From a virus, in IMG/VR virus record IMGVR_UViG_3300042673_001382, positions 1 through 31,970 of that record: 31,970 bases of DNA. One strand, 5' to 3'. Positions 1 through 6,616 of the stretch are shown here, in pieces. The position numbers were made by a program, and so were the translations under genes. Each line of letters begins with the position of its first letter. Within the stretch, counting starts at the first letter, position 1. The notes beneath the pieces were generated by a model. It was given only the letters and a program-made list of their open reading frames with translations, was not told the origin of the DNA and ran no database searches.

Positions 1-57
1 TACACTGAGAATGTACCCCCCTACACTGAGAATGTACCCCCCTACACTGAGAATGTA
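1..57 (+). repeat. Three tandem 21-bp iteron-like repeats inside a coding frame
   Basis: The unit TACACTGAGAATGTACCCCCC occurs at 1-21 and 22-42, and its first 15 bases recur at 43-57. The core has inverted ends (TACA, seven bases, TGTA). The period is exactly seven codons, so the array encodes YTENVPP repeats in the frame of the gene ending at 501. The array may continue left of the window. Tandem repeats inside an initiator gene next to a helicase gene resemble phage origins such as lambda ori in O. An origin function here is inferred. Confidence 0.75.
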
Positions 58-501
58 ACAGAAATACACTTTAAATACAATTTGAAAAAAGAAGAAGAAG
101 AAACGCGTGAAAGTGAACTTCAAACCTTAGAAGAAGAAAAAAACAAAGAAGGATTTACTATGCCGCCCGCCGCCGCAAATTTCGCCGCCTTCGACCTGGA
201 CACCGCCGCCACCGCCCTTGCCTCCGATCCGCTATGCCGTGACCGCTACGGCCGCGAAGTAGAGCGCACCCCGGAGCAAGCCAAAGAAGAACACCCTAAG
301 GCCGTAGCCATTTTTACAGAGGATCAGCGGGCGGTGTGTACCATCTACCATAGCAACAGACAATTTAGGGCGCATTACTTCGCCTGGTTGGCAAAAAGAA
401 AACAAGCGCGGGAGCGGGATAAGCAGGTGGCGGCAAAAGCACCACAAGGCAAAACATTTGAATCCACCACCCTCCCCAAAAACCTCCCGGTATTCAGATG
501 A
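1..501 (+). CDS. C-terminal part of a candidate replication initiator (5'-truncated)
   Basis: The frame is open from base 1 to the TGA at 499-501, giving 166 visible residues, so the true start lies left of the window. It opens with two and a half YTENVPP repeats, then a Lys/Glu-rich linker (about residues 28-53), then an Ala/Pro stretch and a basic C-terminal region (KRKQARERDK). An internal ATG at 160 has a possible ribosome site (AAGGA, 6 nt upstream), so a 113-residue product from there is the alternative. I recognise no domain. The initiator role rests on the in-gene repeats and the helicase gene two genes downstream. The stop overlaps the next start as ATGA. Confidence 0.55.
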   Translation, partial: YTENVPPYTENVPPYTENVTEIHFKYNLKKEEEETRESELQTLEEEKNKEGFTMPPAAANFAAFDLDTAATALASDPLCRDRYGREVERTPEQAKEEHPKAVAIFTEDQRAVCTIYHSNRQFRAHYFAWLAKRKQARERDKQVAAKAPQGKTFESTTLPKNLPVFR

Positions 502-821
502 AAACAATACATCCAGTAGATTGGTACGCATCCATATTTAACCAGCACCACTACGAAACAGAAGGATTTACATGGGATTACGAGGCCGCAAACGATGATG
601 ATGTGTTTTGGACAAAGCCCGTTTCTCAGGAATTGATTGAATTTCTAACTACTGTAATTGTAAAGATTACAAAGCCCGAAAAACTACCTGAGCTTAAAAA
701 AAACATAGCCTACCTAATCGGCCTTAGACACCGCCAACAGGTAGCCTGGACAAACAAACTCGCAGACTTTGATAACCGCCTAAACAATACCGCAAAATGG
801 GTGCAGGAACATACACAATAG
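498..821 (+). CDS. Hypothetical protein between initiator candidate and helicase
   Basis: This 107-residue acidic to neutral protein starts at the ATGA overlap with the preceding gene and ends 25 nt inside the helicase gene, so the three genes are likely translated together. No motif is recognised. It looks soluble and mostly helical, rich in Trp, Asn and Lys, with no membrane segment. Its position in lambda-like layouts would suit a small replication accessory or helicase loader, but nothing in the sequence shows that. It shares the tetrapeptide EGFT and a 12-bp identical stretch (560-571) with the upstream gene (147-158), which may be chance. Confidence 0.7.
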   Translation: MKTIHPVDWYASIFNQHHYETEGFTWDYEAANDDDVFWTKPVSQELIEFLTTVIVKITKPEKLPELKKNIAYLIGLRHRQQVAWTNKLADFDNRLNNTAKWVQEHTQ

Positions 822-2173
822 ACGGCGAAATCCAAAAGCGCTACGAAACAGCTTTTGAAACGCTGGCTTTTCGCTGCCTTGGTGAGCCGTACAATTTCCA
901 CCGCGTTGCTCAGATGCTTTTGCCTGGTATGCTAAAGGCAGACATAACCCCGGCGCGTATTGTGTCGGCTTGTATGGCGCAATACAGCGAAAAAGCAAGC
1001 TACACACCGCAAAGCGTTGCGCTGGCCTGTGGGCTTCCCAAAGAATTGCTTTTGCAATACGCGGGTAAGGATAGCGAAATGAGCCTGCCCGATGCAATGG
1101 AAACTTTTTTAACCTACTATGGCCAATGGGTAGAGGTTAGGGTTTCAGAGCAAACGCAGGGCTATGTTATACGCGGCCTAAGCTCTGAAGAAATCCAATC
1201 TGAGCAAGCAAAAGCCCGCCGGGAATATGGCCTTTGTGCAAGGCTTGAGCAATCAGACGGGAAGGATGGATTTGAAGCAAAGTTGGCTGCCGCCTTGGAA
1301 GGTCGCATTGTGGATTACCCGGTTAAACCGTTCCTGCCTTCGCTTCGATCCGTAGTGCAGCATTACGAACCAGGGGACTATATAGCAGTTGGCGCATTGA
1401 CGGGCAACGGCAAAAGCTATTATGCCCTGAACCAGATAAAACACACTGCAGAGGCCGGAATCCCTTGCACCCTGATCAATTTGGAGAACAGCCCGGAAAA
1501 CATGCAAAAGCGCCTTTGGCAGATGGAGGCGGGCGTTTTGTTCAAAGAAGATTTGAGAGCTAATGAAACGCAAATGAGGCACTACCTGGATACATGGCAG
1601 CGCATTAAGACACTTCCGATTAAAGGTTTTAATCCCGGCAGGACGCTAAACGCAATACTAAACACAATCAGGCAGGATTTTTACGAACGTGGAACGCAAT
1701 TCGCAGTCATTGACTATGCACAATTAATAAGTGTTCCAGGCTGGAAAGGCAACCGGAATTATGAGCTAGGAGAAGTTAGCGCGGAATTGCGGTCTTTGGC
1801 TTTGGAGTTAAAAATCCCCATCATGGCGTTGGCACAATTCAAACAGGAGGTAAGCAAGACAGGCAACAAGCGCGGCGGGCTGTATGATATACGCGACTGT
1901 GCAAACTTTGCCCAAGATGCAACCTTTATGCAATCCCTTTACCGGCCGTCTGTTTTTGACATTGACACAGATGATCGGGGCGTTCCGTATCCTGAAAAGT
2001 ATGCAGATGTATTTGTGTGCAAGGGGAGGGAAACTGGAATTGCTCTTTGCGAGGCTCGCTTTGATCCAATACGCGGCTTTTATCCACCTGATGATCTACC
2101 AACCCCCACACAATTACCCACAACAGACTTCACCAACCATAGACCGCAAAACTATGCAGACATTCCTTTCTGA
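797..2173 (+). CDS. DnaB-like replicative helicase
   Basis: This 458-residue protein has the RecA-type core of the DnaB family. Walker A is GALTGNGKS (residues 199-207), an acidic strand NLEN follows near 228-231, and Walker B with the next motif is VIDYAQLI (304-311). A late motif, ALAQFKQEV (344-352), is followed by DIRDCANFAQDA (364-375), matching the DnaB pattern around the nucleotide sensor. The roughly 180-residue N-terminal part differs from cellular DnaB, as is usual for phage helicases. The C-terminal 30 residues are Pro/Thr-rich. The enzyme would unwind the fork by ATP hydrolysis as a hexameric ring. It overlaps both neighbouring genes by 20-25 nt, indicating one replication operon. 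Confidence 0.9.
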   Translation: MGAGTYTIDGEIQKRYETAFETLAFRCLGEPYNFHRVAQMLLPGMLKADITPARIVSACMAQYSEKASYTPQSVALACGLPKELLLQYAGKDSEMSLPDAMETFLTYYGQWVEVRVSEQTQGYVIRGLSSEEIQSEQAKARREYGLCARLEQSDGKDGFEAKLAAALEGRIVDYPVKPFLPSLRSVVQHYEPGDYIAVGALTGNGKSYYALNQIKHTAEAGIPCTLINLENSPENMQKRLWQMEAGVLFKEDLRANETQMRHYLDTWQRIKTLPIKGFNPGRTLNAILNTIRQDFYERGTQFAVIDYAQLISVPGWKGNRNYELGEVSAELRSLALELKIPIMALAQFKQEVSKTGNKRGGLYDIRDCANFAQDATFMQSLYRPSVFDIDTDDRGVPYPEKYADVFVCKGRETGIALCEARFDPIRGFYPPDDLPTPTQLPTTDFTNHRPQNYADIPF

Positions 2174-2324
2174 GTTCGACCTTGGGGAGACGCTTTTACA
2201 CCATAGCGGCTTTGTAAAAGTGTTTGGCCGTGAACGCGATAAAAGCGGCGTAGTGGTGTATTACTGGGTTTATGATGGGCAAAAGAGATTTACCGCAAAA
2301 CCTGAAGAACTGCAAAAAGTATGA
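2154..2324 (+). CDS. Small hypothetical protein (56 aa)
   Basis: The ATG at 2154 lies 20 nt inside the 3' end of the helicase gene, so translation is probably coupled. The same frame stays open further upstream, but only inside the helicase coding sequence, so the short start is preferred. The product begins MQTFLSEFDLGETLL and has a central beta-like segment (VVVYYWVYDGQKRF). I recognise no family. A terminator lies 25 nt beyond its stop, making it the last gene of the replication operon visible here. Confidence 0.6.
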   Translation: MQTFLSEFDLGETLLHHSGFVKVFGRERDKSGVVVYYWVYDGQKRFTAKPEELQKV

Positions 2325-2348
2325 AAAAAAATGGGGCTTTCGCCCCGT

Positions 2349-2369
2349 GCCTACATTTTAGGCTTTTTT
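2349..2369 (+). terminator. Rho-independent terminator after the replication genes
   Basis: GCCTA (2349-2353) pairs with TAGGC (2359-2363) across a 5-base loop and is followed by six T. Just upstream a tighter hairpin, GGGGC-TTTC-GCCCC (2333-2346), and downstream a short GCC-TTTC-GGC stem with T runs, may reinforce it. Only 48 nt separate it from the next start codon, so the PP-loop gene would need its own promoter or readthrough. Confidence 0.7.
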
Positions 2370-2416
2370 GTGCCTTTCGGCTTTTTGACTTTTTTCATTT
2401 TTTTAAAAAAATAGTG

Positions 2417-3190
2417 ATGGACAAATATATTGCTTTTTCGGGTGGAGTTGAAAGTACGGCAATGTGTATTTTATACGGCAAAGGTGCTACCGCAGTATTC
2501 ACCGACACGGGAAGCGAACATGCGGAAATGTATAAACGCATTGACAAGGTAGAAAAGGCGCTAATTGAATTGCACGGTGGTGGCTTTAGGCTTATTCGCC
2601 TTCGTGCCAGCGTAACGGTGAAGGGCGAAAAGGTGGACAGTCTTACAGAGGCAGTCAAAAGAAAGTCCTTTTTCCCGTCTGCAAGCATTAGGTATTGCAC
2701 GTCAGGGTTTAAGATAGCCCCACTTGACAACTTTCTTAAATCACAGGGAGAAAGCGAGTTGCTTATAGGGTTGAACGCAGACGAAACAGACAGAGAAGGC
2801 AACCACGGCCTATTGGCAAACGTACATTACCGCTACCCTTTACAGGAAGATGGATACACGCGGCAGGACTGTGTTGACTTACTTGAAAAGTATGGCTTAA
2901 AACCAGACTTCCCGGCATACATGAGACGCGGCGGCTGCATTTTTTGCCCTTTTAAAAGTAAAAAAGAATACGCTGCAATGGTACACCTTGCGCCTGATGA
3001 AATAAACCTTGTTCGGGTATTGGAAGAAAAAGCACAAGACAAACGCGGGAAATATTATCGTATTCGTCACAACATGCCAGCAATGCGGGATTTTATAGAG
3101 ATTGAAAAAAACAACCTTTTTGGCGACCTATCGCCATACTACGACGCAAGCGAGGAACAATATTCGTGTGGTGTATTTTGTCACAGATAA
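2417..3190 (+). CDS. PP-loop ATPase, PAPS-reductase-like superfamily
   Basis: This 257-residue protein opens with strand MDKYIAF and the PP-loop SGGVEST (residues 8-14), followed by FTDTGSEH (28-35), the usual acidic site after strand 2. GLNADE (118-123) fits the conserved GxxxxE region of adenine-nucleotide alpha hydrolases. Cysteines at 93, 174, 177, 251 and 255 (GGCIFCPF and SCGVFC) could bind an Fe-S cluster or zinc, as in some thiolation enzymes. The family activates substrates by adenylation or reduces PAPS. The real substrate is unknown; nucleic-acid base modification and sulfur metabolism are both possible. I chose ATG 2417 because upstream in-frame codons run through the terminator. 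Confidence 0.82.
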   Translation: MDKYIAFSGGVESTAMCILYGKGATAVFTDTGSEHAEMYKRIDKVEKALIELHGGGFRLIRLRASVTVKGEKVDSLTEAVKRKSFFPSASIRYCTSGFKIAPLDNFLKSQGESELLIGLNADETDREGNHGLLANVHYRYPLQEDGYTRQDCVDLLEKYGLKPDFPAYMRRGGCIFCPFKSKKEYAAMVHLAPDEINLVRVLEEKAQDKRGKYYRIRHNMPAMRDFIEIEKNNLFGDLSPYYDASEEQYSCGVFCHR

Positions 3191-3201
3191 CAAACAAAAT
3201 T

Positions 3202-3381
3202 ATGATCTACGCATTAACCCCATCAGAGTACCAGGCACTATACCGCCGTTCTGAAGTGCCTAACATGTGGATACGGGCTGGAATGGTCGGTCCGTGGGTA
3301 CATCTGGTAAACATGCTGAATAAGCAAGTAACGTGCAATACACTTGAAAAGCACATAGTCGCGATTCATGGAATAAACTAA
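3202..3381 (+). CDS. Small hypothetical protein (59 aa)
   Basis: The ATG at 3202 follows the PP-loop gene by 11 nt and has an A-rich leader (AACAAACAAAATT). The product begins MIYALTPSEYQALYRRSEVP and has a hydrophobic middle (GPWVHLVNML) too short and broken to be a sure membrane helix. No family is recognised. An upstream GTG in frame lies inside the PP-loop gene and is less likely. It lies in the small-gene stretch before the methyltransferase, in the same probable operon. Confidence 0.55.
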   Translation: MIYALTPSEYQALYRRSEVPNMWIRAGMVGPWVHLVNMLNKQVTCNTLEKHIVAIHGIN

Positions 3382-3388
3382 ACAGATC

Positions 3389-3628
3389 ATGAAAAAATAC
3401 CCACAATACCCCGTAACCAAATTGCAGCGCGATTTTATGCCGCTCGAAGATGATGGATTAAATACCACCCTTTCAGCAATGGCGCAAAACATCATAGAGT
3501 TCCAGGCGCCTGAAACGGCAAAGGCAAATCTTTACGAACGCATCAACAAATACCAGCCGGAATTTTTACAGCCGGTTAAAAACATGTTTAAACAATGGGA
3601 AACTTCACAACCGAACACGCAGAAATGA
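3389..3628 (+). CDS. Hypothetical protein whose 3' end meets the methyltransferase gene
   Basis: This 79-residue product is rich in Gln, Asn and Pro, with no recognised domain. It stops at an ATGA overlap with the methyltransferase start. Its last codons, encoding QWETS, coincide with one copy of a 14-bp direct repeat (3594-3607), and the other copy opens the nuclease gene at 4444. If the DNA between the copies is removed, this frame would read QWETSKGGQPNQ and stop, close to the present ending QWETSQPNTQK. That suggests the methyltransferase was inserted here. Confidence 0.65.
   Translation: MKKYPQYPVTKLQRDFMPLEDDGLNTTLSAMAQNIIEFQAPETAKANLYERINKYQPEFLQPVKNMFKQWETSQPNTQK
3594..3607 (+). repeat. 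Left copy of 14-bp direct repeat flanking methyltransferase
   Basis: AATGGGAAACTTCA is identical to 4444-4457, 850 bp away. The following bases are also loosely alike (CAACCGAACACGCAG against CAGCCGAATCAG). The pair brackets exactly one gene, the methyltransferase. Confidence 0.8.
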
Positions 3629-4443
3629 AAAAAGAACTTGCTTGCGATTTATACCGCGACCACTTCCAAAATTACAAGCGCTATTCCATCCCGAAAGCGC
3701 AGTTAATTATCGCAGACATTCCCTACAATTTAGGTAATAATGCATATGCATCAAATCCTGGATGGTATAAGGATGGTGACAATAAAAACGGAGAGAGTGA
3801 ACTTGCCGGAAAATCTTTCTTTGATACAGACGAAGATTTCCGGCCTGCGGAGTTCATGCACTTTTGTTCAACTATGCTTGTAAAAGAGCCTAAAGGCAAA
3901 AACGAGGCACCATGTATGGTTATTTTTTGCGCATTTGACCAACAAATGTATCTCATTGAATTGGGCAAGCGGTACGGGCTGAATAATTACATAAACCTTG
4001 TATTCAGGAAAAACTTTTCAGCGCAAGTTTTAAAAGCGAATATGAAGGTAGTAGGAAACTGCGAATATGGGCTTATTCTTTACCGTGACAAACTCCCTAA
4101 GTTTAGGAATAACGGCAAAATGATTTTTAACTGTATGGATTGGCCGCGCGATACGGCATCAGAAAAGATACATCCAACTCAAAAGCCGGTCGAGCTTTTG
4201 AAAAACATTATTTCAATTTTCACTGATCCTGGGGATGTGGTTATTGATCCGGTTGCGGGTAGCGCATCAACTCTTATTGCGGCTCAGGATCTTGGTCGGC
4301 CCTCTTATGGGTTTGAAATAAAAAAAGAGTTTTACACAAAAGGCAAAGCGTGGATCCAGGAAGAAAAAACAATGATAAAGGAGATAAAAGAACTTGGTTT
4401 TGCCAAAACAAAGGTTAATAAATTGTATCCAACGCTTTTTTAG
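3625..4443 (+). CDS. Site-specific DNA methyltransferase (N6-adenine or N4-cytosine)
   Basis: This 272-residue enzyme has the amino-methyltransferase motif IV as ADIPYNLG (near residues 30-37). It differs from the usual DPPY by Ile for the first Pro. The SAM-binding side appears near the C-terminus as HPTQKPVEL followed by VIDPVAGSAST, the FxGxG region. Motif IV before motif I is the beta-class order seen in Type III Mod and many phage solitary methyltransferases. No restriction partner is adjacent, so self-protection or host-restriction evasion is the likely role. ATG 3625 overlaps the previous stop; an in-frame ATG at 3595 would add ten residues but lies in the flanking repeat. Confidence 0.88.
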   Translation: MKKELACDLYRDHFQNYKRYSIPKAQLIIADIPYNLGNNAYASNPGWYKDGDNKNGESELAGKSFFDTDEDFRPAEFMHFCSTMLVKEPKGKNEAPCMVIFCAFDQQMYLIELGKRYGLNNYINLVFRKNFSAQVLKANMKVVGNCEYGLILYRDKLPKFRNNGKMIFNCMDWPRDTASEKIHPTQKPVELLKNIISIFTDPGDVVIDPVAGSASTLIAAQDLGRPSYGFEIKKEFYTKGKAWIQEEKTMIKEIKELGFAKTKVNKLYPTLF

Positions 4444-4457
4444 AATGGGAAACTTCA
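4444..4457 (+). repeat. Right copy of 14-bp direct repeat flanking methyltransferase
   Basis: It is identical to 3594-3607 and contains the start codon of the VRR-NUC gene. See the left copy for the comparison. Confidence 0.8.
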
Positions 4458-4867
4458 AAGGGTGGACAGCCGAATCAGTAAAGGCGGTCGAAAGCAAGCA
4501 ACTGGACACCCGGATAAAAGCCAAAGCGGCAAAGCAGGTGAAAGAAAGCGCCAACCGGATCACAGCTAATATAATCCGGGCTATCAATATGCAGCCTGGA
4601 TGTGTAGCGTACCGGATAAACAATGTTGGTGTATGGGATGCTGAAAAACAGGTGTACCGCAAAGGGAACACACAAAAAGGAATCTTTGATATTATGGCCA
4701 TCATCAAAGGCCGGGCTGTATGGATTGAGATAAAAGCCGGGCGCGACAAGCCCTCCACCGATCAGCTTATTTTTCAGCAGGAAATTCGGGGCGCGGGTGG
4801 CATTGCGGAGTTTGTGTACTCTACGGATGAAGGACTAAAATTAATCACTAGCATTTTGATACAATGA
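4445..4867 (+). CDS. VRR-NUC domain nuclease
   Basis: This 140-residue protein has a helical, basic N-terminal half (about residues 1-48) and a C-terminal PD-(D/E)XK core of the virus-type replication-repair nuclease family. The active-site signature is GIFDI (79-83, Asp82), WIEIKAG (93-99, Glu95 and Lys97) and DQLIFQQE (106-113, a family-typical Gln). Stand-alone VRR-NUC proteins are common in phages and probably cut branched or flapped DNA in replication or recombination; the substrate here is not shown. The in-frame upstream extension lies in the methyltransferase gene, so ATG 4445 is used. The stop overlaps the next start (ATGA). Confidence 0.88.
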   Translation: MGNFKGWTAESVKAVESKQLDTRIKAKAAKQVKESANRITANIIRAINMQPGCVAYRINNVGVWDAEKQVYRKGNTQKGIFDIMAIIKGRAVWIEIKAGRDKPSTDQLIFQQEIRGAGGIAEFVYSTDEGLKLITSILIQ

Positions 4868-5274
4868 AACAAGTGGAATTAACCGAGCAAATTTTGAGGC
4901 TGTATGTGGGGCGTTTTTTCGGCAATGGAGAAGGCAAAGTGGAAATTGTAGGGAATATACGTTTAGGCTTAGACGATTCTTGGGGCATAGAACAAATGCT
5001 CCCCCACCTTCGCCGCCTATCCAGCATCACAGAGGAGGAAGCGAATGAGTTTTGGGCATTGACAAACGATAGAGATTTCTCGAAACCTTATTCGGATAAC
5101 TTTTACGACCTAACAGAATATAAAACCGTATCAGAGTGGTTTAATGCTTTTTATGGGAAATGGGGCGTTTTGCATACTTTTTACAACGCATCCGAATTTC
5201 TCTACCTAACTGGTAGAGGCTTCGATCTGTTTGGCCTCATTGAGGCCGGACTTGCAAAGGAGGTGAGCGAATGA
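4864..5274 (+). CDS. Hypothetical acidic phage protein
   Basis: This 136-residue product is joined to its neighbours by ATGA overlaps at both ends, so it belongs to the nuclease operon. It is acidic and rich in aromatic residues (FWALTNDRDF, FYDLTEYKTV, WFNAFYGKWG), with no cysteine cluster or membrane segment. It looks like a compact soluble alpha/beta protein. I recognise no family. Position between two nuclease-like genes suggests an accessory role in DNA metabolism, but this is only context. Confidence 0.65.
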   Translation: MKQVELTEQILRLYVGRFFGNGEGKVEIVGNIRLGLDDSWGIEQMLPHLRRLSSITEEEANEFWALTNDRDFSKPYSDNFYDLTEYKTVSEWFNAFYGKWGVLHTFYNASEFLYLTGRGFDLFGLIEAGLAKEVSE

Positions 5275-5606
5275 AACACATCGTTTACATGCTAATTCAC
5301 CTGCCCTGCGTTTGGCGCGTAAAGATCGGCATAACAGGCAGGAGCAGCAAAGAGCGGGCAAAACAGGTAAGCCGGGCTATGCCGGGCGTAGCTATCCCGG
5401 TGGGCATTTTGTTTATTCCATTTTTAGCGCACCCGGTTGAACAGGCGCTGCACTCGCTTTTCCAACCACTACAAACCAGGTTCTACCGGGGCGACGGATC
5501 TACCGAGTGGTTTCTAATCTTGGTAGCCCCGGTGTTTTACGGGTTTATGTGGTTGCACATGGTAGCGTGGTGGTGGGTGTTACGGTTAATTTTTAAAACG
5601 ATTTAA
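5271..5606 (+). CDS. GIY-YIG-like (T5orf172/MUG113 type) protein with hydrophobic C-terminus
   Basis: This 111-residue protein starts with strand IVYMLI, then VKIGIT (residues 17-22) and a basic helix (RSSKERAKQVSR), and later EQALHSLF (57-64) and STEWF (77-81). That order matches the T5orf172/MUG113 branch of GIY-YIG-like domains. Members are predicted nucleases, but catalysis here is unproven because the first GIY tyrosine motif is degenerate. Residues 82-109 are strongly hydrophobic with several Trp and resemble a membrane anchor, which is odd for a DNA enzyme. It overlaps the upstream gene as ATGA and precedes the second methyltransferase by 5 nt. Confidence 0.65.
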   Translation: MKHIVYMLIHLPCVWRVKIGITGRSSKERAKQVSRAMPGVAIPVGILFIPFLAHPVEQALHSLFQPLQTRFYRGDGSTEWFLILVAPVFYGFMWLHMVAWWWVLRLIFKTI

Positions 5607-5611
5607 GAAAA

Positions 5612-6325
5612 GTGAGTAACGAAAAACAACAAATAAGCATCGTACAAAACCGGGACTGCATGGAAGCTATGGCAGAGCTCCCGGATAAGTTCTTTGAACT
5701 GGCAATAGTTGATCCGCCGTATGGGATAGGTGAAAGCCGAAGAAAAAACTACCACCCTAAGGCATATACAAATTACAAGCCTGCAGATTGGGACAATAAT
5801 AGGCCAGATCAACGATACTTTAAAGACCTTTTCAGGGTTTCAAAAAATCAAATAATATGGGGCGGTAATTACTTTGATTTGCCACCAACTGCAAAGCCGA
5901 TAATCTGGGATAAGATGCAGCCCGAAGGCATAGATCAAGCGATGTTTGAATATGCCTGGAACAGTCAAAACAAAGTACAGGCTAAAATATACAGACAAAG
6001 CGCCACGTCAAACACAAACAATGTTTCAACAAGCCGCTGGCACGCAAGTGGCAACATTCGCATACACCCAACGCAAAAGCCCGTAGCTTTATACAAATGG
6101 CTTTTATCCAACTATGCGAAGCCGGGCGACAAAATACTGGACACGCATTTGGGTAGCGGCTCCAGCCGGATAGCGGCCTGGGATATGGGTTTTGATTTTT
6201 GGGGGTATGAATTAAGTGAGCATTACTACCAAGAGCAAGAAAAGCGATTCAAAGCCCATATTTCAAAGCCTGTGCTTTTTGCACCTGAAGAAATGTACCA
6301 GGCAAAGCAAAAAACACTGTTTTAA
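5612..6325 (+). CDS. Second site-specific DNA methyltransferase
   Basis: This 237-residue enzyme has a canonical motif IV, DPPYGIG (residues 34-40), followed by a GGNYFDLP motif. HPTQKPVALY then precedes DTHLGSGSSRIAA, the SAM-binding loop, near the C-terminus. It is a beta-class amino-methyltransferase like the gene at 3625, but the two are different in sequence and are not a tandem duplicate. No endonuclease partner is visible. The start is GTG at 5612, preceded by AAGAAAA; no upstream ATG is in frame. It is the last gene before the attP-like junction and has no clear terminator before the tRNA fragment. Confidence 0.9.
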   Translation: MSNEKQQISIVQNRDCMEAMAELPDKFFELAIVDPPYGIGESRRKNYHPKAYTNYKPADWDNNRPDQRYFKDLFRVSKNQIIWGGNYFDLPPTAKPIIWDKMQPEGIDQAMFEYAWNSQNKVQAKIYRQSATSNTNNVSTSRWHASGNIRIHPTQKPVALYKWLLSNYAKPGDKILDTHLGSGSSRIAAWDMGFDFWGYELSEHYYQEQEKRFKAHISKPVLFAPEEMYQAKQKTLF

Positions 6326-6362
6326 AATATAACCCGATCCGCAGCATCCAACACGCTTCCTG

Positions 6363-6394
6363 GGGGTCGCGAGTTCGAGTCTCGTTTTCCGCTC
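6363..6394 (+). other. Candidate attP core: 3' end of tRNA-Gly(GCC)
   Basis: The segment folds as the 3' portion of a tRNA: variable loop GGGGTC, T-stem GCGAG (6369-6373), T-loop TTCGAGT, T-stem CTCGT (6381-6385), acceptor strand TTTCCGC (6386-6392), discriminator T. It matches the familiar bacterial tRNA-Gly(GCC) 3' end almost base for base. No matching 5' acceptor strand (GCGGAAA) or anticodon arm lies upstream, so it is not a gene. Phages that integrate at a tRNA carry this piece to restore the host tRNA. CCA is not encoded. Confidence 0.75.
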
Positions 6395-6419
6395 AATTAT
6401 GAGAATCAATAAGTTAAGG

Positions 6420-6454
6420 GCAGTTGTTCAGAATTACTGAATAACTGCTTTTTT
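6420..6454 (+). terminator. Strong rho-independent terminator downstream of attP candidate
   Basis: A 12-bp stem, GCAGTTGTTCAG (6420-6431) with CTGAATAACTGC (6437-6448), has one G-T wobble and loop AATTA, and is followed by six T. It lies 26 nt after the tRNA-like end. After integration it could terminate the restored host tRNA; in the phage it would insulate the left module. Confidence 0.87.
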
Positions 6455-6535
6455 GATGGATTCTAACAAAACCAGTAACAAAAGGGTAAAAACGTACTAC
6501 CTGAAAAAATTTTTAGTTAAAGTTTTAAATAAGTC

Positions 6536-6565
6536 TTGCACAATTAAAAAATGTATGTATCTTTG
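6536..6565 (+). promoter_or_regulatory. Bacteroidota-type promoter
   Basis: TTG (6536-6538) and TATCTTTG (6558-6565, a TAnnTTTG match) are 19 bp apart, fitting the sigma-ABfr consensus of Bacteroidota. Transcription would begin near 6571 and leave a roughly 45-nt leader with a small GCC-GCAA-GGC hairpin (6584-6593) before the gene at 6617. Confidence 0.8.
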
Positions 6566-6616
6566 TACTATCAATAACGAAACGCCGCAAGGCATCACAC
6601 ACTAAAATAAAACGCC

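Noticed and set aside
1-57. CRISPR array
   Set aside because: The 21-bp units are directly tandem with no unique spacers, and they lie in an open coding frame.
1884-2153. Upstream extension of the 56-residue gene
   Set aside because: The frame is open, but it lies wholly inside the helicase gene; translation from ATG 2154 is more plausible.
2417-3190. DndC-type phosphorothioation enzyme
   Set aside because: The PP-loop and cysteines fit the wider superfamily, but no dndA, dndB, dndD or dndE companions are present and the cysteine spacing is not a clear DndC match.
3625-6325. Classical restriction-modification system
   Set aside because: Two methyltransferases and nuclease-like proteins occur, but VRR-NUC and GIY-YIG-like proteins are typical phage replication or accessory genes and no specificity or restriction subunit is identifiable.
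6300-6400. Complete tRNA-Gly gene
   Set aside because: The 3' half is clear but no 5' acceptor strand, D arm or anticodon arm precedes it; only an attachment-site fragment is supported.
6456-6605. 49-codon + strand frame starting MDSNKTSNKRV just after the attP-side terminator
   Set aside because: The promoter for the 6617 gene lies inside it, it starts right at the terminator T run, and it shows no integrase or other motif.
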